Part shown: positions 43,314 through 55,300 of the stretch, in pieces | How positions within the stretch are numbered: position 1 is the stretch's first letter | How the letters are laid out: each line of letters begins with the position of its first letter | NCBI GenBank assembly: GCA_032358165.1 | Contig: JAALGY010000019.1 | Coordinates: forward strand, 1,240,001-1,304,000 | From: Diplosphaera chodatii | Lineage: Eukaryota > Chlorophyta > Trebouxiophyceae > Prasiolales > Stichococcaceae | Direction: 5' to 3' | DNA: 64,000 nt | Notes under the pieces: generated by a model | Told to the model about the DNA's origin: nothing | Seen by the model: only the letters and a program-made list of their open reading frames with translations | The model's database searches: none | Translations under genes and position numbers: made by a program

Positions 43314-45938
43314 TCAGAAGCAGGGAAGTGACAGCACACACTGCCGCTGCCGCCACTGATCATTGCCAATGGCCCGTCCCGCTGCCCAGCATTCCAGGCG
43401 GCCACTGGTGCAAACAGCCGCAGCCAGCAGATCACACACCTGCGGCGCTGTGTCCTCCAGGTGCGTGAAGATGCGCTGCGCGGCCTCTGACGGCTGCCAC
43501 CGCGGCGACCAGCCATACTCCGAGTACCGGACGAAGGGTCTTGAGTCGTCAAAGCCTGCCCCATCAACCTGCGCTCAACCAATGGTTGCCTATCAGCATG
43601 CTTGCACATCATATGTCTCTGCAACGATTGGCTGACGGCGGCATGGGGATTATGCATTGCAGTGATAAGAGTGATACACCATAATGCTGCAAACGTACCG
43701 TGACTGGCAAGTATATCTCCACCTAGCAGCATGGCCAGCTCACCTGCAGCGTGAGCTCTGGCATACGGTCTGGAAAGTCGGTGCCCGCCGACACATACAG
43801 CAGGCACACCAGGCCCTGGATCTCCACCCGCCATGTGGCCTTCCTGCGGGTCACGGGTGTGGCATTGACATTGCCAGCTCAGCTGCAAGATGAGCGGTCA
43901 TGCTGAACCCACACAAAATGCATGCCGCTCTCTGCAACAGACGGATGACAGTCCGTGCAACACTGGGCATCCGCACCACCAGTGCGCTGTGTCGCAGAAC
44001 AGGGGCGCCCCCGCGAGGCCGCTGATGGCGTGGAGCAGGGCGTGGCGCGCCCCCCGCGCCGCCGACGCCCCGTCCACCGCCGCCTGCACCGCCTCCGCCG
44101 CCGCCGGCAGGAACTCCATGACGCACATGCTGCTGGTCCAGGACGGCAGCGATGGCGACTTGCCTGCTTGACGCGCAGCTGCCATGACCAACGACGTATG
44201 GCCGCAGCCCATTGTATTGTGGTGAATGCTTCATCAGGCATATGCAGGGACAGCACATGCTGCGGGAGCAACCTGCAGCTCCGGTGTGAAGATACCAAAC
44301 ATACGGTCCTTCAGCACTTCTTGATATGAGTTAGCATGTGCATGTTCCGAATTAAATACAGGCGCTGAAACATGTACATGCAACCAAGTTACCTAGGAGC
44401 GTCCACAGCTCGGGTGGCAGGTGCAGCGACAGCTGGGGTGTCCTGGCACTGCCGCCCCTGCCGCCACCGGCCATCGCTGCGTAGCTGACGGCATTTGCTG
44501 TCGACGCTGCTGAGCTCAAGGTGTACACCACCTGCAACCCAGAGGTGCATGCTGGATCTGACGACATGCAGGGTGATCGAGCTGAAGAGCATTTGTTCGG
44601 CCTTCACGCCAGCATTTGATATGGTTGTTACATGCTGCACCTTGAGGCGTATTTGTGCCGCCAGCGCCGCTGCGTGCTCAGCGACTTGCGGCGACGGCTG
44701 TGCTGGAGGGCTGCTCTTTGTCGGCGACGCCGGCCGAGACCCGGGCTGCTGCGCGGGCTGCTGTGCGCTGGCGGGCTGCAGCTGCGGGGCCGCCAGCAGC
44801 GGCGCCAGCTGGATGCCGGGTACCGGCAGTACGCATACCACCTGGGGAGTGTTTGCCAGCGGTGCTTGGGGGTGCAACTGTGCTTCGCAGGAGACCGGGT
44901 GGTGCAATGCAACAAGGGTGCAAACGCAGCTGGTGCTGATCACCGCCCCGTGTCTACTCAGCGCACCTTCATGGCTGCGGCGCCCGCCGGGCTCTGCAGC
45001 ATGACCTGCCGCCCCTCGGCATCTGTGGTGTCCAGCTCGAACTGCAGCTGATCATCCGTGGCCGCTATCACCTCCACCCGCTTTGCATGATGTGCGGCGT
45101 AGCTGCAGGCCAGCAGATCCATGTCTTTCACGTACATTGGCCGGGCGTCAGGTGACAGGGACCAGGCATAGCAACTGCAAGATGCGAGTGCTGCAAGGCG
45201 CCAGGTAGCAGGCTACCGACTGACGGCACGCTTCAAGGAGACGCCCACCTCTGCATGAGCAGCGACACGACCCGCGCCAGCTGCTGCGGCTGCCCTGTAG
45301 CTGACAGCGCATCCGCGAGCTGTGCTGCGTTCGCCCCCGCGCTGGAACCTGGCACCAGCGGCGTGAAGGTCGACTCGCTGAACAGGACATCTGGCACAAA
45401 GGCCGCACCCAACCGCTGCATGATGACCTGCACCCCACAGCACACATCCGGGCGTTCAAACTATGTCCTGTTCACTGTGCCATTGTCTGCTCGTCCTGCA
45501 GAGAATAACTCGATCATTGCAAGCATGATGGTGAGCTTGCAGGTTGTACAGCCGCTTGGACCTGCTCTACACAGACCAGGCATGCAGAGGTGTGGACAGG
45601 TGGTCATTGGGGTACGTGAGCATACGTCTCGTGGACTCACCGTCCAGCGCACACGCTCCAGGCAGTGCTGGAACTCAAGGGCAAAGCGTGTTGCACATGA
45701 CGGCATTGCCGATTGCACGGGCGACCCTGGCATTGGCGCCACCCCCAAGCTTGCATTGCTCGCCAGCAGTGCCGCCATCTGCGATCATATGTGTCATTCT
45801 GCTGCTTTCACGCGCATGCTTCGGGCTTGCGAGTGTAATGTTGTGCACATGATGGTGTGCGAAGTGGCAATTCACCTGCTGCTGGATGCCTGGTGCCAAC
45901 GCCGTGAGAGCTGGTGGCAAGCTGATAGCGGGAATCAT
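43314..45938 (-). CDS. BRE: BRE / BRCC45 (BABAM2) ortholog, scaffold of the BRCC36 deubiquitinase complex
   Basis: The start MIPAISLPPALTALAPGIQQ is at 45938. Following exons give ATRFALEFQHCLERVRWTV, then VIMQRLGAAFVPDVLFSEST, FTPLVP and QLARVVSLLMQRW, which align with the first UEV-like domain of BRE (WDIIFNAQYPELPPDFIF region). Next come YVKDMDLLACSYAAHHAKRV and VEVIAATDDQLQFELDT. C-terminal exons are TRRKATWRVEIQGLVCLLYV, FPDRMPELTLQ, FVRYSEYGWSPRWQPSEAAQ and RIFTHLEDTAPQV, matching the second UEV-like domain (YPYSPRW in animals). BRE holds BRCC36 and partners in the K63-specific BRISC and DNA-damage complexes. A Gln/Pro/Ser-rich insert (44880-44690) lies between the domains. The last exon end (43314) is less sure. 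Confidence 0.8.
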
Positions 45939-46441
45939 CCCGGGGCTGTGCAATGTCACAGTTCCTGCTTGTCGAGCTCGTTTGGCTGAGATCACGGCTG
46001 CTGGAACAGCACCAACAAGAAGAATGCGAACATGGCAATGCTATAATGTTTTAACAGATGTGCGGATGGCATCAGTTTACCGGATCACAGCAAGCTGCAT
46101 ATGCCATTGGTCCTGCAGCAGCGCAACGACGCAAGCTGGCAACGCCTGCAGACTCGTCCGTGGATGACTAACCCTGTTCCAGGGCATGCTTGCTGCGCGC
46201 TGCAGTCATCACCCCTTCACTTGCGCAACTCCTCACCGTGTCGCGACCTGAATCACCAGTACAGTACATTGGCGTCTACCTTTCCATTTCTTGGCGCAAT
46301 TGGAGGGTGCATGTTCAGGCTGCTTGCGATCTGGGGTAACGATTCAAATAGCATACACTGCGGTGATCCATCGTAGACCGGCTCATTTACAGCATCTAGA
46401 GCCGCCGTAGCTGATAGTAGGGGCGCTCGATCAGCCTTGCA
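45939..46441. other. Divergent intergenic region, BRE / small secreted protein
   Basis: About 500 bases between the two start codons, presumably both promoters. I recognise no element. Confidence 0.45.
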
Positions 46442-47696
46442 ATGGCTTGGGTCCGTCTCTGCATGGCATGCCTGGTCCTTCTGGCAGCGGCACCGCAGCC
46501 AGCTGCACTGCAAAGCGCCGTGCCGCCTAATGAACCCACACCTGAGCCAGATCAAATGCCATTGAAGCGCACGATACCGCAGGTGCGGCGCTGACAACAG
46601 CTGGATGGCCTGAAGCTGCATCTGCTGCGTGCAGCCAGGCTACATGCACAGACTCTGACTGCCAGCCAATTGCCGCCTGCAAGCATTCGAGGATGGAGCT
46701 GTGCATGGTGCGTTGCAGGGACTCGCGGACGGCCTGTCAGCCCTGTGGCAGGGCACCGGCGCCCGCGTGGGTCCGCTCTCCGATGACGCCACACTCGCAG
46801 CTGCGGCAGCAGGCCTTGAGCACCCTCAGGTGCCTGCGCCTGAGCACAAGGCTGAATCTGCACAGCTGCATCAGCGCTGTGCGTACTGATCATGCAATGG
46901 TCAAAGCAACCACTTCATGCTTGCTGCGCGTGCAGGTGTCAGAACAGCTGTCCGCAAGCCAGAAGGCTGTGCTGCTGCACGCCAAGTACACTGCGCAGCT
47001 GCGGCAGCTCAGTCGCTCGTCCAGCGATGCGGTGTGCTTTCACGCATGTGTTGCTTGGGATCAGCCTATCTTTCTCATGCATGTGTTCAAGTTCGGGTGA
47101 GGCCCATTGATCAGTGTTGAACCGTGTGCCAACTGCACATCTCGGTTGTCGTTCGTCAATCCACCTGCTGGCTTCAATGCAGGCGAAGGTGGCATGGGCA
47201 GAAGCGCAGACACACTCCAACAATGCAGGCCGGTACAGCCTGGCACAGTGGCGGTCTCTGGGCACCTGGTGGAAAGCAGAAGTGAGTGGTCTCCACAATG
47301 CCCATGGCTGGTGTCAACCGCAAGCATGTAGCCTGTGAGCAAGCAGTGCACTGCCTACTGTGAGGCAGCTGCAGGCGTCTGTGCATTACCATCAGTAGCA
47401 AAGGTAGCAGGGGTGTCACCTCTGACAGTGTATCTGGACTCCCGATTCACAGGAGATCGATTTGCTGCGGGATCCATGGACCAGCGGCAGCAAGATAGCA
47501 CGAGGAAGCTGGAAACTCACCCAGACGGGGGCACGAGAGTTTTGGGCCATCTTCGGGCCCGGCGGCCGGCTGCACCCCACTGCACTGTTCGAGAGCCAGG
47601 TCCAACCCCTGGCATCACAGCACGCATGCTGCATTATGTGCCCTGCACCTGCAGGAGCAATTGGCAGGAAAACACCCTGGCTCATCATCAGCATAA
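46442..47696 (+). CDS. Small secreted or lumenal protein of unknown function
   Basis: Six exons in perfect phase: 46442-46582, 46692-46829, 46936-47031, 47183-47281, 47453-47599, 47655-47696, giving 220 residues. A signal peptide opens it (MAWVRLCMACLVLLAAAPQP), then a Pro/Glu-rich neck (NEPTPEPDQMP), helical Ala-rich segments (GALQGLADGLSALWQGTGAR, SEQLSASQKAVLLHAKYTAQ), and a Trp-rich domain (SLAQWRSLGTWWKAEEIDLL, RDPWTSG, REFWAIFGPGGRLHPTALFE). It ends [14 protein letters not shown]. I know no family with this pattern. All its introns have consensus borders, so it looks real. Its last intron and exon overlap the first open segment of the LCB1 gene, read in another frame. Confidence 0.62.
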
Positions 47697-50600
47697 CTGC
47701 TGTCTGCAAAGGAGCCATCGGACAAGGGTCGCATGCACTGCAGGGCCACCTGGCGATCGAGGCGGCGCTGCTGGTCATCCTGGTCGTGCTGCTGTCACAG
47801 CAGGCCTATCGACCGGGCAACAAGACCGCCGAGCAGCTCACGGACAAGGTGAACGAGTTCCTCGTACGTTGTGAAGCGTGCACCCGTCAAGAGCATGCTG
47901 CATTTGCAGCCGAGTGCCAGGCCTTCAGTAACGGCAATCACTGCCGTCAACCTGCAGGAGATCGACGAGCTGTGCAGCGACTGGAAGCCGGAGCCGCTGG
48001 AGGGCGATGAGCTGCCGCCGGCGCGGCAGCAGCTGCAGGCGCCGGTCGTCACCGGCGAGATAGGCCCCTACATCACGGCGGACGGCCGCCGCGTGCTGAA
48101 CATGGCCAGCACCAACTTCCTTGGGATCGCCGGCGACAAGGTCATCAAGGTGGGCACCACAAGACATACCCTGCAGCGCTGACCTTGACCCCGCCTGTGA
48201 GTTTTGCAGGATTGCAGAGGCCGCCGCAAACCTGCCTGGATGTCATGTCAGCAACGCAGCACATAACAAATGTCACGGGGGGGCTGCAGGAGATCTGCCA
48301 CAACACCATCAAGAAGTACGGGCTGGGGGCGTGCGGGCCGCGGGGCTTCTACGGCACCATCGACGTGCACCTGGAGCTGGAGGAGCGCCTGGCGCGCTTC
48401 ATGGGCACCCAGGTTCGTGATCAGCTTCCACCTTCCGCCTTCCAGCTGCGCCATGCCATGACATGATCAAGGACGACTGGTGTGGTTGGAATGTGCAGCC
48501 CTGCAGCGTGTCATCCGATGTGGCCAGCTGTTGGCGCTGCTTGTACAGCACACTCCGGTGCTGGCAGCCAGCCGCCGTACTCTCAGCTTCATACAGGGCG
48601 CTCCTGCTGACATTCTGCAGGAGTCGATCCTGTACGCATACGACCTCACGACCGTGCCGTCGCTGCTGCCGGCGTTTGCCAACAAGCGCGACCTTATCGT
48701 GGTCGATGAGGTGCGAATTGAAGCGCAAGCATGCATGCATGCTGCAACCGTTGTCCAGGGCTGTCAGCTTGCAGCAGCCCTTCATCGGAGCTTTCAAACC
48801 CAAGCTGCATGCTTGCTTGATTCTGTGCTCGCTCACAGTAATAGCAGCAGACTGTGCGGCACCGGCGGATACCTTGCTGCAGGCGTGCAACTTCCCGGTG
48901 CAAAATGGCGTCATGCTGTCGCGCGCCCGCGCGCTGTACTTCAAGCACAACGATGTGGCCGACCTGGAGCGCGTGCTACGTAAGGTGGCCGCAGAGGACT
49001 ACCGCGCCCAGTGCGTCCGCTGACCGTCCAACTGCAGACTCACGCTTGCGTCATGTGCATTTGTACTTGAATCTTGACCGTCAATGACGCGCACCATGAT
49101 GCGCCTCGAAGAGCAACTCCACCCAGCCGTGCAGTCACATGCCGGTGGCAAATCGGCAAATGTGCACATGTGCCTGCAGCTGTGCTGACTACTTGCTGTG
49201 GCCCCGCAGGAAAAAGGGGTCCTGGAAGCTGAACCGGCGGTTCATCGTGGTGGAGGGCATTTATGCTAATACTGGCGATGTGGCGCCCCTCAAAGCCATC
49301 GCTGCCCTGAAGCACAAGTGCGTCCACACCCATCTGGGAGCATTGCATTGTTCCAGACACATGACATGCACTTGCTTGCAAGGAGTCGTCAAGGAGTCGT
49401 CAGAGCCTTGCGGGGTCAGAGTCTGTGCAAGTGGGTCATCCTGCTTGGCGCTCGCCCGTGTGCCCGAGGGCTAACTCCAGTGACCATCCTGTATCCAAGT
49501 TTGCCACAGGGCAGGCCCCGAGCTGCCTGCGTCACTGCTGTGCAGGTACAAGTACCGTCTTGTCGTGGACGAGAGCCTGGCGCTCGGGGTGCTGGGGGCC
49601 AGCGGCCGGGGCGCAGCGCAGGCCGCCGGGCTGGGCAACGAGGACGTCGACATCATCGCCGCAGCGCTGAGTGCGTCACTCCCCTCGCCAGCACAGCTCG
49701 TTCACGGGACACATCTGAGGCGATGTGCTGGACAGACAGGCGTCCGCCTCACCGCTGGCTTGAATGTGATCACGTCAGCAGCGCCTCACCTGCCTGCCAG
49801 CCTGCGCCAGGATGCACCACGGCGACACGGTTCAGGATGGACCACACTGCAGCACCGCAGTAAGGCCCCTCCTGTCACATCGGGGAAGTAGTGATGAGAG
49901 CCGCTGGTGACATGCAGGCAACTCGCTCGCCACCATCGGCGGCTTCTGCGCCGGCAGCCGCGAGATCGTGGACCACCAGCGCCTCAGGTGACTTGTGCCC
50001 GATCGGCAGTCACCCTCAGCATGGTCGCCCGAGCTTGCTGCTAAATAAAATATATGTTTTTAAATAATATATTTCTATAACAGAATTTTTTAAAATGAAA
50101 TTTCCCTGCCTGTCTGCTTGCTGTTAGTACATCATCCTGCTTCTTGGCACCCCTGCCTCATATCAGGCCGTGGCAGACGCAATGTCCACATCAGCCCCAT
50201 CGCGCGCAAGGCTCATGTTGCCCCCTCGCCTGCAGCGGCCTGGGGTACTGCTTCTCGGCGGCGCTGCCGCCGTACCTGGCCACGGCGGCCACGGGCGCGA
50301 TCGACAAGGTCGAGCGGGAGGGCCGGGAGCTGGCGGCGGCGTGCACAGCCAACGCACGCAAGCTGCGCAGCCTGCTCTCCGACATCCCAGGTGTGCCCGA
50401 GTGGCTGATGTGGGTCCGCCCCGGCGTCACTCATCGCCCTGGCCACAGCAGCCTTTATCGCCCTGCTGATCGAGCACAGCATCCTTGGTGTCGTGCTTGA
50501 GGGGCATGCCAGCTAGGCCAGCAGGCGGTCCAATGCCTGTCTAGACCATGCTCACGCGGCAAGTGTGGCGCCCCACTGGGTGGGGACGTGCCAACGGCAG

Positions 50601-51576
50601 ACATGCTAGTTCCCAACGTCAAGGAGCCTTGGGCCCTCACCCTTCGCACAGCATCGTCGCCAGCAACGTGCCTGACTCATGGTGCAGGGCTGAAGCTGGT
50701 GGGCAGAGCGGCAGATGCAGAGTCGCCGCAGATCCACCTGCGGCTGGCCGAGCAGCGCGCCACCCACGGTGTGCACCCCTTCCTTTGGGGCTGTGTTCGG
50801 CTCAATGTGGCTGCCGATTGTGGTTTACACACATCATGCATGCCAGAATGCCTGCAGATACCCAGTGCCTTTGCGATCGTGGGATATTTGTCACACACGC
50901 GCTGGCCTCGTGTCTGCAGTCAGGGATGTTGCGCAGGGGCTGCCGGGCACTGCATCTGGAGTGCCTTGGGAGGTCTGCAGCAACAGCAACAACGGCGGCC
51001 GGCCTGCTGACCACTGGGTGTGCTGTGCAGATGAGGCGGAGGCGGCGCTGCTGGACATTGCTGCGGAGGCGCTGCGGGCGGATGGCGTGCTGCTGTCGGC
51101 GCACCTGCTGGCCGCCAACGACCGCTGCGCCGCCCAGGTGCCCAATGGAAAGGTCCCACTCTATCAGCAAGGCTCGTGTAAATGCTGACGGTGGTCCCGT
51201 GATAGTGAGCACACATACCTGTGATCAGGGCCGCTTCATCCCTGTCTAACAGGCCAACACACTGGCTGCCAGGGCTTTCCCCAGTGCCACTTGTTCGCCA
51301 CGTGGTTTTTACGTCGCCCAAACGGTTGTTGCGTCGCCCAAACGGCAGAAGTTAGTGGTACTAGAGTGTCGACATGGTTGTTGAGCTGCATGGTATGTGT
51401 GCGCACCGCAGGGGCAGAGCCCGCTGCCGCCCAGCTTGCGGCTGGCGGTGACGGCAGCACACACCGCAGACGACGTCGAGAAGGCAGCGGAGGCCCTGCG
51501 ATCGGCGGCGCAGCGGGTGCTGTTCCCTGCCAAGCGGGAGTCCAGCCTGCAGCCGCAGACGTCTGCCACGCTCTAG
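47636..51576 (+). CDS. LCB1: Serine palmitoyltransferase subunit 1 (long-chain base subunit LCB1)
   Basis: First open segment 47636-47848 gives the membrane anchor ([20 protein letters not shown], then [14 protein letters not shown]); then 47958-48149 ([39 protein letters not shown]) and 48290-48412 ([20 protein letters not shown]). Later exons hold [119 protein letters not shown]. It ends [12 protein letters not shown]. The fold is alpha-oxoamine synthase; as in every LCB1, there is no PLP lysine, since catalysis is by LCB2 in the heterodimer. The Cys of GACGPRG corresponds to the position mutated in human sensory neuropathy. It acts in the ER, condensing serine and palmitoyl-CoA. The Met at 47636 is the nearest in frame; the true first exon may lie upstream. 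Confidence 0.92.
50041..50106. other. AT-rich tract inside an LCB1 intron
   Basis: About 66 bases, almost only A and T (runs such as aaataatatatttc and gaattttttaaaatg), lie in the intron between the exons ending VDHQRLS (49988) and beginning [12 protein letters not shown] (about 50241). Nothing else in the window has this composition. Confidence 0.8.
51311..51345. repeat. Short tandem direct repeat in an LCB1 intron
   Basis: Two copies of cgtcgcccaaacgg spaced 20 bases apart (51312-51325 and 51332-51345), in non-coding sequence before the last LCB1 exon. Confidence 0.7.
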
Positions 51577-52397
51577 GATGCTGCTGGTAAGGAGCAGCCA
51601 CACATCACAAGCTGCCGGTCGGGTGGTGAACGGGCTGTTCAGAGCACGCATCAGTGGACCATTAGAGCATGATCCTGTGTGAGTTGGACGTCCCTCTTGC
51701 TTGTCCGGTCTCAGAGCTATACGCGAACGGTTGCAAGACCCTGCCGTCACGGCTGTACTCCAGCAGTCCGCATGGCTCAACAACAACAACAACACCAGCG
51801 CACAGCAGTATATGGCAGCCTATGACACGGTGTGATGGCTGAGGGCAATTAGCTGATGGCTCGATTGTACAAAAGGTACAAAGAAAGCAGCAGCGCATTG
51901 TTTAGTACGACCCTGAGCACCAAGCTCCTGTGGGCTATGACATCCCCTAACCCTGAAATGCTGCACAAATGTACAGGGATGGCAAGATGACTTGTGCAAG
52001 CATCTGCTGCATGCAGCTGCAGGACTTTAGTGGTACAATCTCGGTAGGCTTGCTTCACAACTGGTGGCTGTTCCGATGTACCCTGCTGGGCTTGTCGGCA
52101 AGCTGAAGCCGCAACAGCTGCCGCAGACTTGGCAGCCGCAGGCTTCAGCACAGGCACTGTTGCTCGGTTGCGCCCCTGGCCTGCTGAGCTGACTGGCGGA
52201 TTTAACATGCGTTGGAGGCAGCAGCAGGTGACGGAGCATCGCTGCCTGGCTATGCGCGCTGGTGCGTCAACAGCCGCGCGGTCTCGGCAGCAGTCGCGGT
52301 CAACATGCCGCCTAGCGTGCATACGGCCCTGCGTGGAGACAGCCGGAATATGTACGACACCTCACACACATGTATAAGATTGTCCAGCGTTTTATTG
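51577..52397. other. Convergent 3' intergenic stretch, LCB1 / RBR ligase
   Basis: About 820 bases. Contains a short aacaacaacaac run near 51780. No supported gene. Confidence 0.45.
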
Positions 52398-55300
52398 TTA
52401 CAACTCCCATGGCAGTCTGCTTGATGCTAGGCAGATCATTAACAGAGCAGCTGCACCTGTGGCTGGGTTGCAGCAGCTGAAGTGGTCGTTGCTCTTGTAC
52501 TGCTTGCCGCACTGGTAGCAGAAGCGCGTGCCGCAGCCCCGGTAGTTGCACACCTGCAGGGATGCAACACTGAGCCAATGCTGTGCTACTGGAAAGCCCG
52601 TCAACGATGCACATGTTGACTACACTTGTAGGGGCTCTGGAGTCAATTGGCGTCAACAAGTGCCGAAGCAGACACAGCCAGCTCCAACAAGAACAACGTC
52701 TGAAAGGGCTTTGACAGGGCATGTACTCAAAGAGGCGTACCATGAAGTTGCACCCGTACGTGCGCTCGACCATGGTGCGGCACTTGGGGCACTGCTGCCA
52801 GTTCTCCCTCTTTGCAAGCTCCAGCAGCTCTGCACCAGATCGCAGATTCCATTTGTGAGTGATCATGTGTACTTTCACCGCGTGGGCTTAGGCAGAAGCA
52901 GTGCGGGTAACTGAGCATTGGAGACAAAAGGGCCTTGGGTAAAAGTCAGCAGGTCTGGCGTGACGCGTGATGAGGTATGAGCTGTATTTTCGACGAGGTG
53001 CAGATGCTAGAACAACAAGACAATCACGAATCTGGTAAGTACCTTTGTCACTGGCGAGGTGGGCGCCGGCGGCGGCGGCAGCGCAGTCTGCCCCAGGGTG
53101 GGGCACCTTCCCGCACTCGCCGCACAGCTGCCTGCATTCAGAGCAAGGATCCTGCGCACGGGGATATCTGGGATGCGCCGATCTGGCAGCGTGTGCAGCT
53201 GCTGAACACAACTCGAGGCTGCCACGACGGCGTCTCACCCCTTGCAGTGCGGGCAGCTCGTCACGCCCGGCTTGCCGAAGTCGGGGCCCCGGATCATGAG
53301 CGCGCTGCAGGCGGCGTACGGGCAGTACAGGCGCTCGTCCGCAGGCAGGATCGCCTCCGCAGCCTGCGAGCCATGCAACAAGTGCCGTCATCCGCTGAAA
53401 CGTGGCATGGGACAGACCAGCGTGCGGACCCCGCACTGGGACGCACAGCCCATATGCTGGGCTGCCTCTGCAGCCCTGTTTGAACCCGAAGCAGATGTTT
53501 TTGGCAAGGAGTGCTCTCAGCCGTGAGGTTTGCAATTCATGGTTCGTGCAGTGCATTTGCATCTCTGCATGGTACACATGTGCACCCTCGTCAGCCTACA
53601 CTGCAGCCCTGGAGCATGCTAACTCACCACGTCCAGCAGTGCCGTCCACTCCTCCGGTGTCAGCAGGCTGCGCAGCGCTGCCACATCCATCTCGTGCCTG
53701 CAGTCCGGCTGCGGGCACCTGGGAAGCAGAACCAGCCAGCTGTCATGCTCTGTGTCTACCCAAAAGCGCTATTGCTGTGGCGGCAACCATGCAGCCTGCA
53801 CATTGAAGAGCATATGCTGCAGAGTGTCACTGTCTAGGGTGATTGCTATCAAAATCAGCAATCGAGCAGCAATGGTGGCCATGGTGCAGCGCCGGCAGCA
53901 TCTCACGCCACCCGTGGCTGCAGCGAGGCAACATCCAAGGTGGACGAGGCTCTTGCGAGCGAGACACCGGCGTCCCAAAATCACCTGGGCACCATTCTGG
54001 CGTCCTCGACTGCCACGGTGACGTGCTGCCGCAGGCAGTCCCGGCAGTACTCGTGCTGGCAGGCGAGGTAGTACATAGACTCCCTCGGCAGGTCGTCCTC
54101 GAAGCAGATGCAGCAGGTGGCGCCGCTGCTGGCCTTGGCCGCTGCCGGTGCAGCATGTGGTTGTGCCTGCGGAGGGTGTGACAGCACCTGGCGCCTGGCA
54201 ACTGAAGACTTGCATCCACCAGCAAGCACTGTAGCTAGCCAGCGCCACACCATTGCAGCAGTGCCATGGCAGGTAATATGCCTAACAATGCAGGCCCCTG
54301 TCACAGCTGCAGTGTTATAGGTGCAGATGTGTGATGCATGGCACAGTCATGCTGACTGGACATCAAGCTGCTGCTGATGCGCAGCAAGGCGGTCTGAAAC
54401 CCACCTGGTCTTCGGCCACCTGCTGCTCGACCGCCTGCTTGTCACCCAGATACTCGTCAACCGCTTGCTGCTCAGCCGCCTGCTGATCAGCCACCTGCGG
54501 CTCTGCGTCATCACGAGTCGCCTCGGCGGCCCGCTTTGGCGGCAGCACCTTGCCGCCCGCGAACAGCACCACGAAGCGATCCGAGTCGCCGGCTCCCCGC
54601 CCAAACTGCCTGGTCGCTGCCGCCTGCCACGCCGCCTTCCACTGGCGCCACAGCTGCTTTGCCGGCGTGTCGCCCGCCATGTGTAGGTTGTTGCGCTTGA
54701 CACCATCCAACCCCACCTGCAGCAGACCACAGTATGCCATTGGTATCTTGCTTGCTGTGAGCACGCAAGGCTCGACACCTTCTGGTGATGTTAGACCACT
54801 ACCACAATCTCTCGTGTTGTGGTCAGACTGCAGAGCCAGTGGCCGGCGTAACGATGATAGCTCAAGGCTCAGCTACAGATGTCACTGTGCACATGTGGAT
54901 CATGCATGTCACAGGCAAGCTGGCCAGACATCAGGCTGGTGCATGCACACAGCGGCATGTTTCAGCTCATGTTGAGGTCCACAACCTGCTGCTTGCCAGC
55001 TTGCTCCTGGTCTGGCAGGGTGGCGGGCCTCGTGGGTGGCCTTGCTGCCGACTGCGGCCCGCCACCGGCGACCAGCGTTACAAACCGGTCGGCCTTGGTG
55101 AACGCCTGCAATGGATGTGCCGGCGCGGTCATGCTGACTGGACATGAGCTGCACACGATACAGCCAGAAGGTCGGCGCTCACCTGCTTCTTGGCAACCTG
55201 CTGCCTGGCCACCTGTCCTGCAGCAACTCGTTGCTGGGGAACCGGCTGCTGTGGAATGCCAGGCTTCACGGGCAGCTTGGCTGCCGGCTGCGGCGCACCG

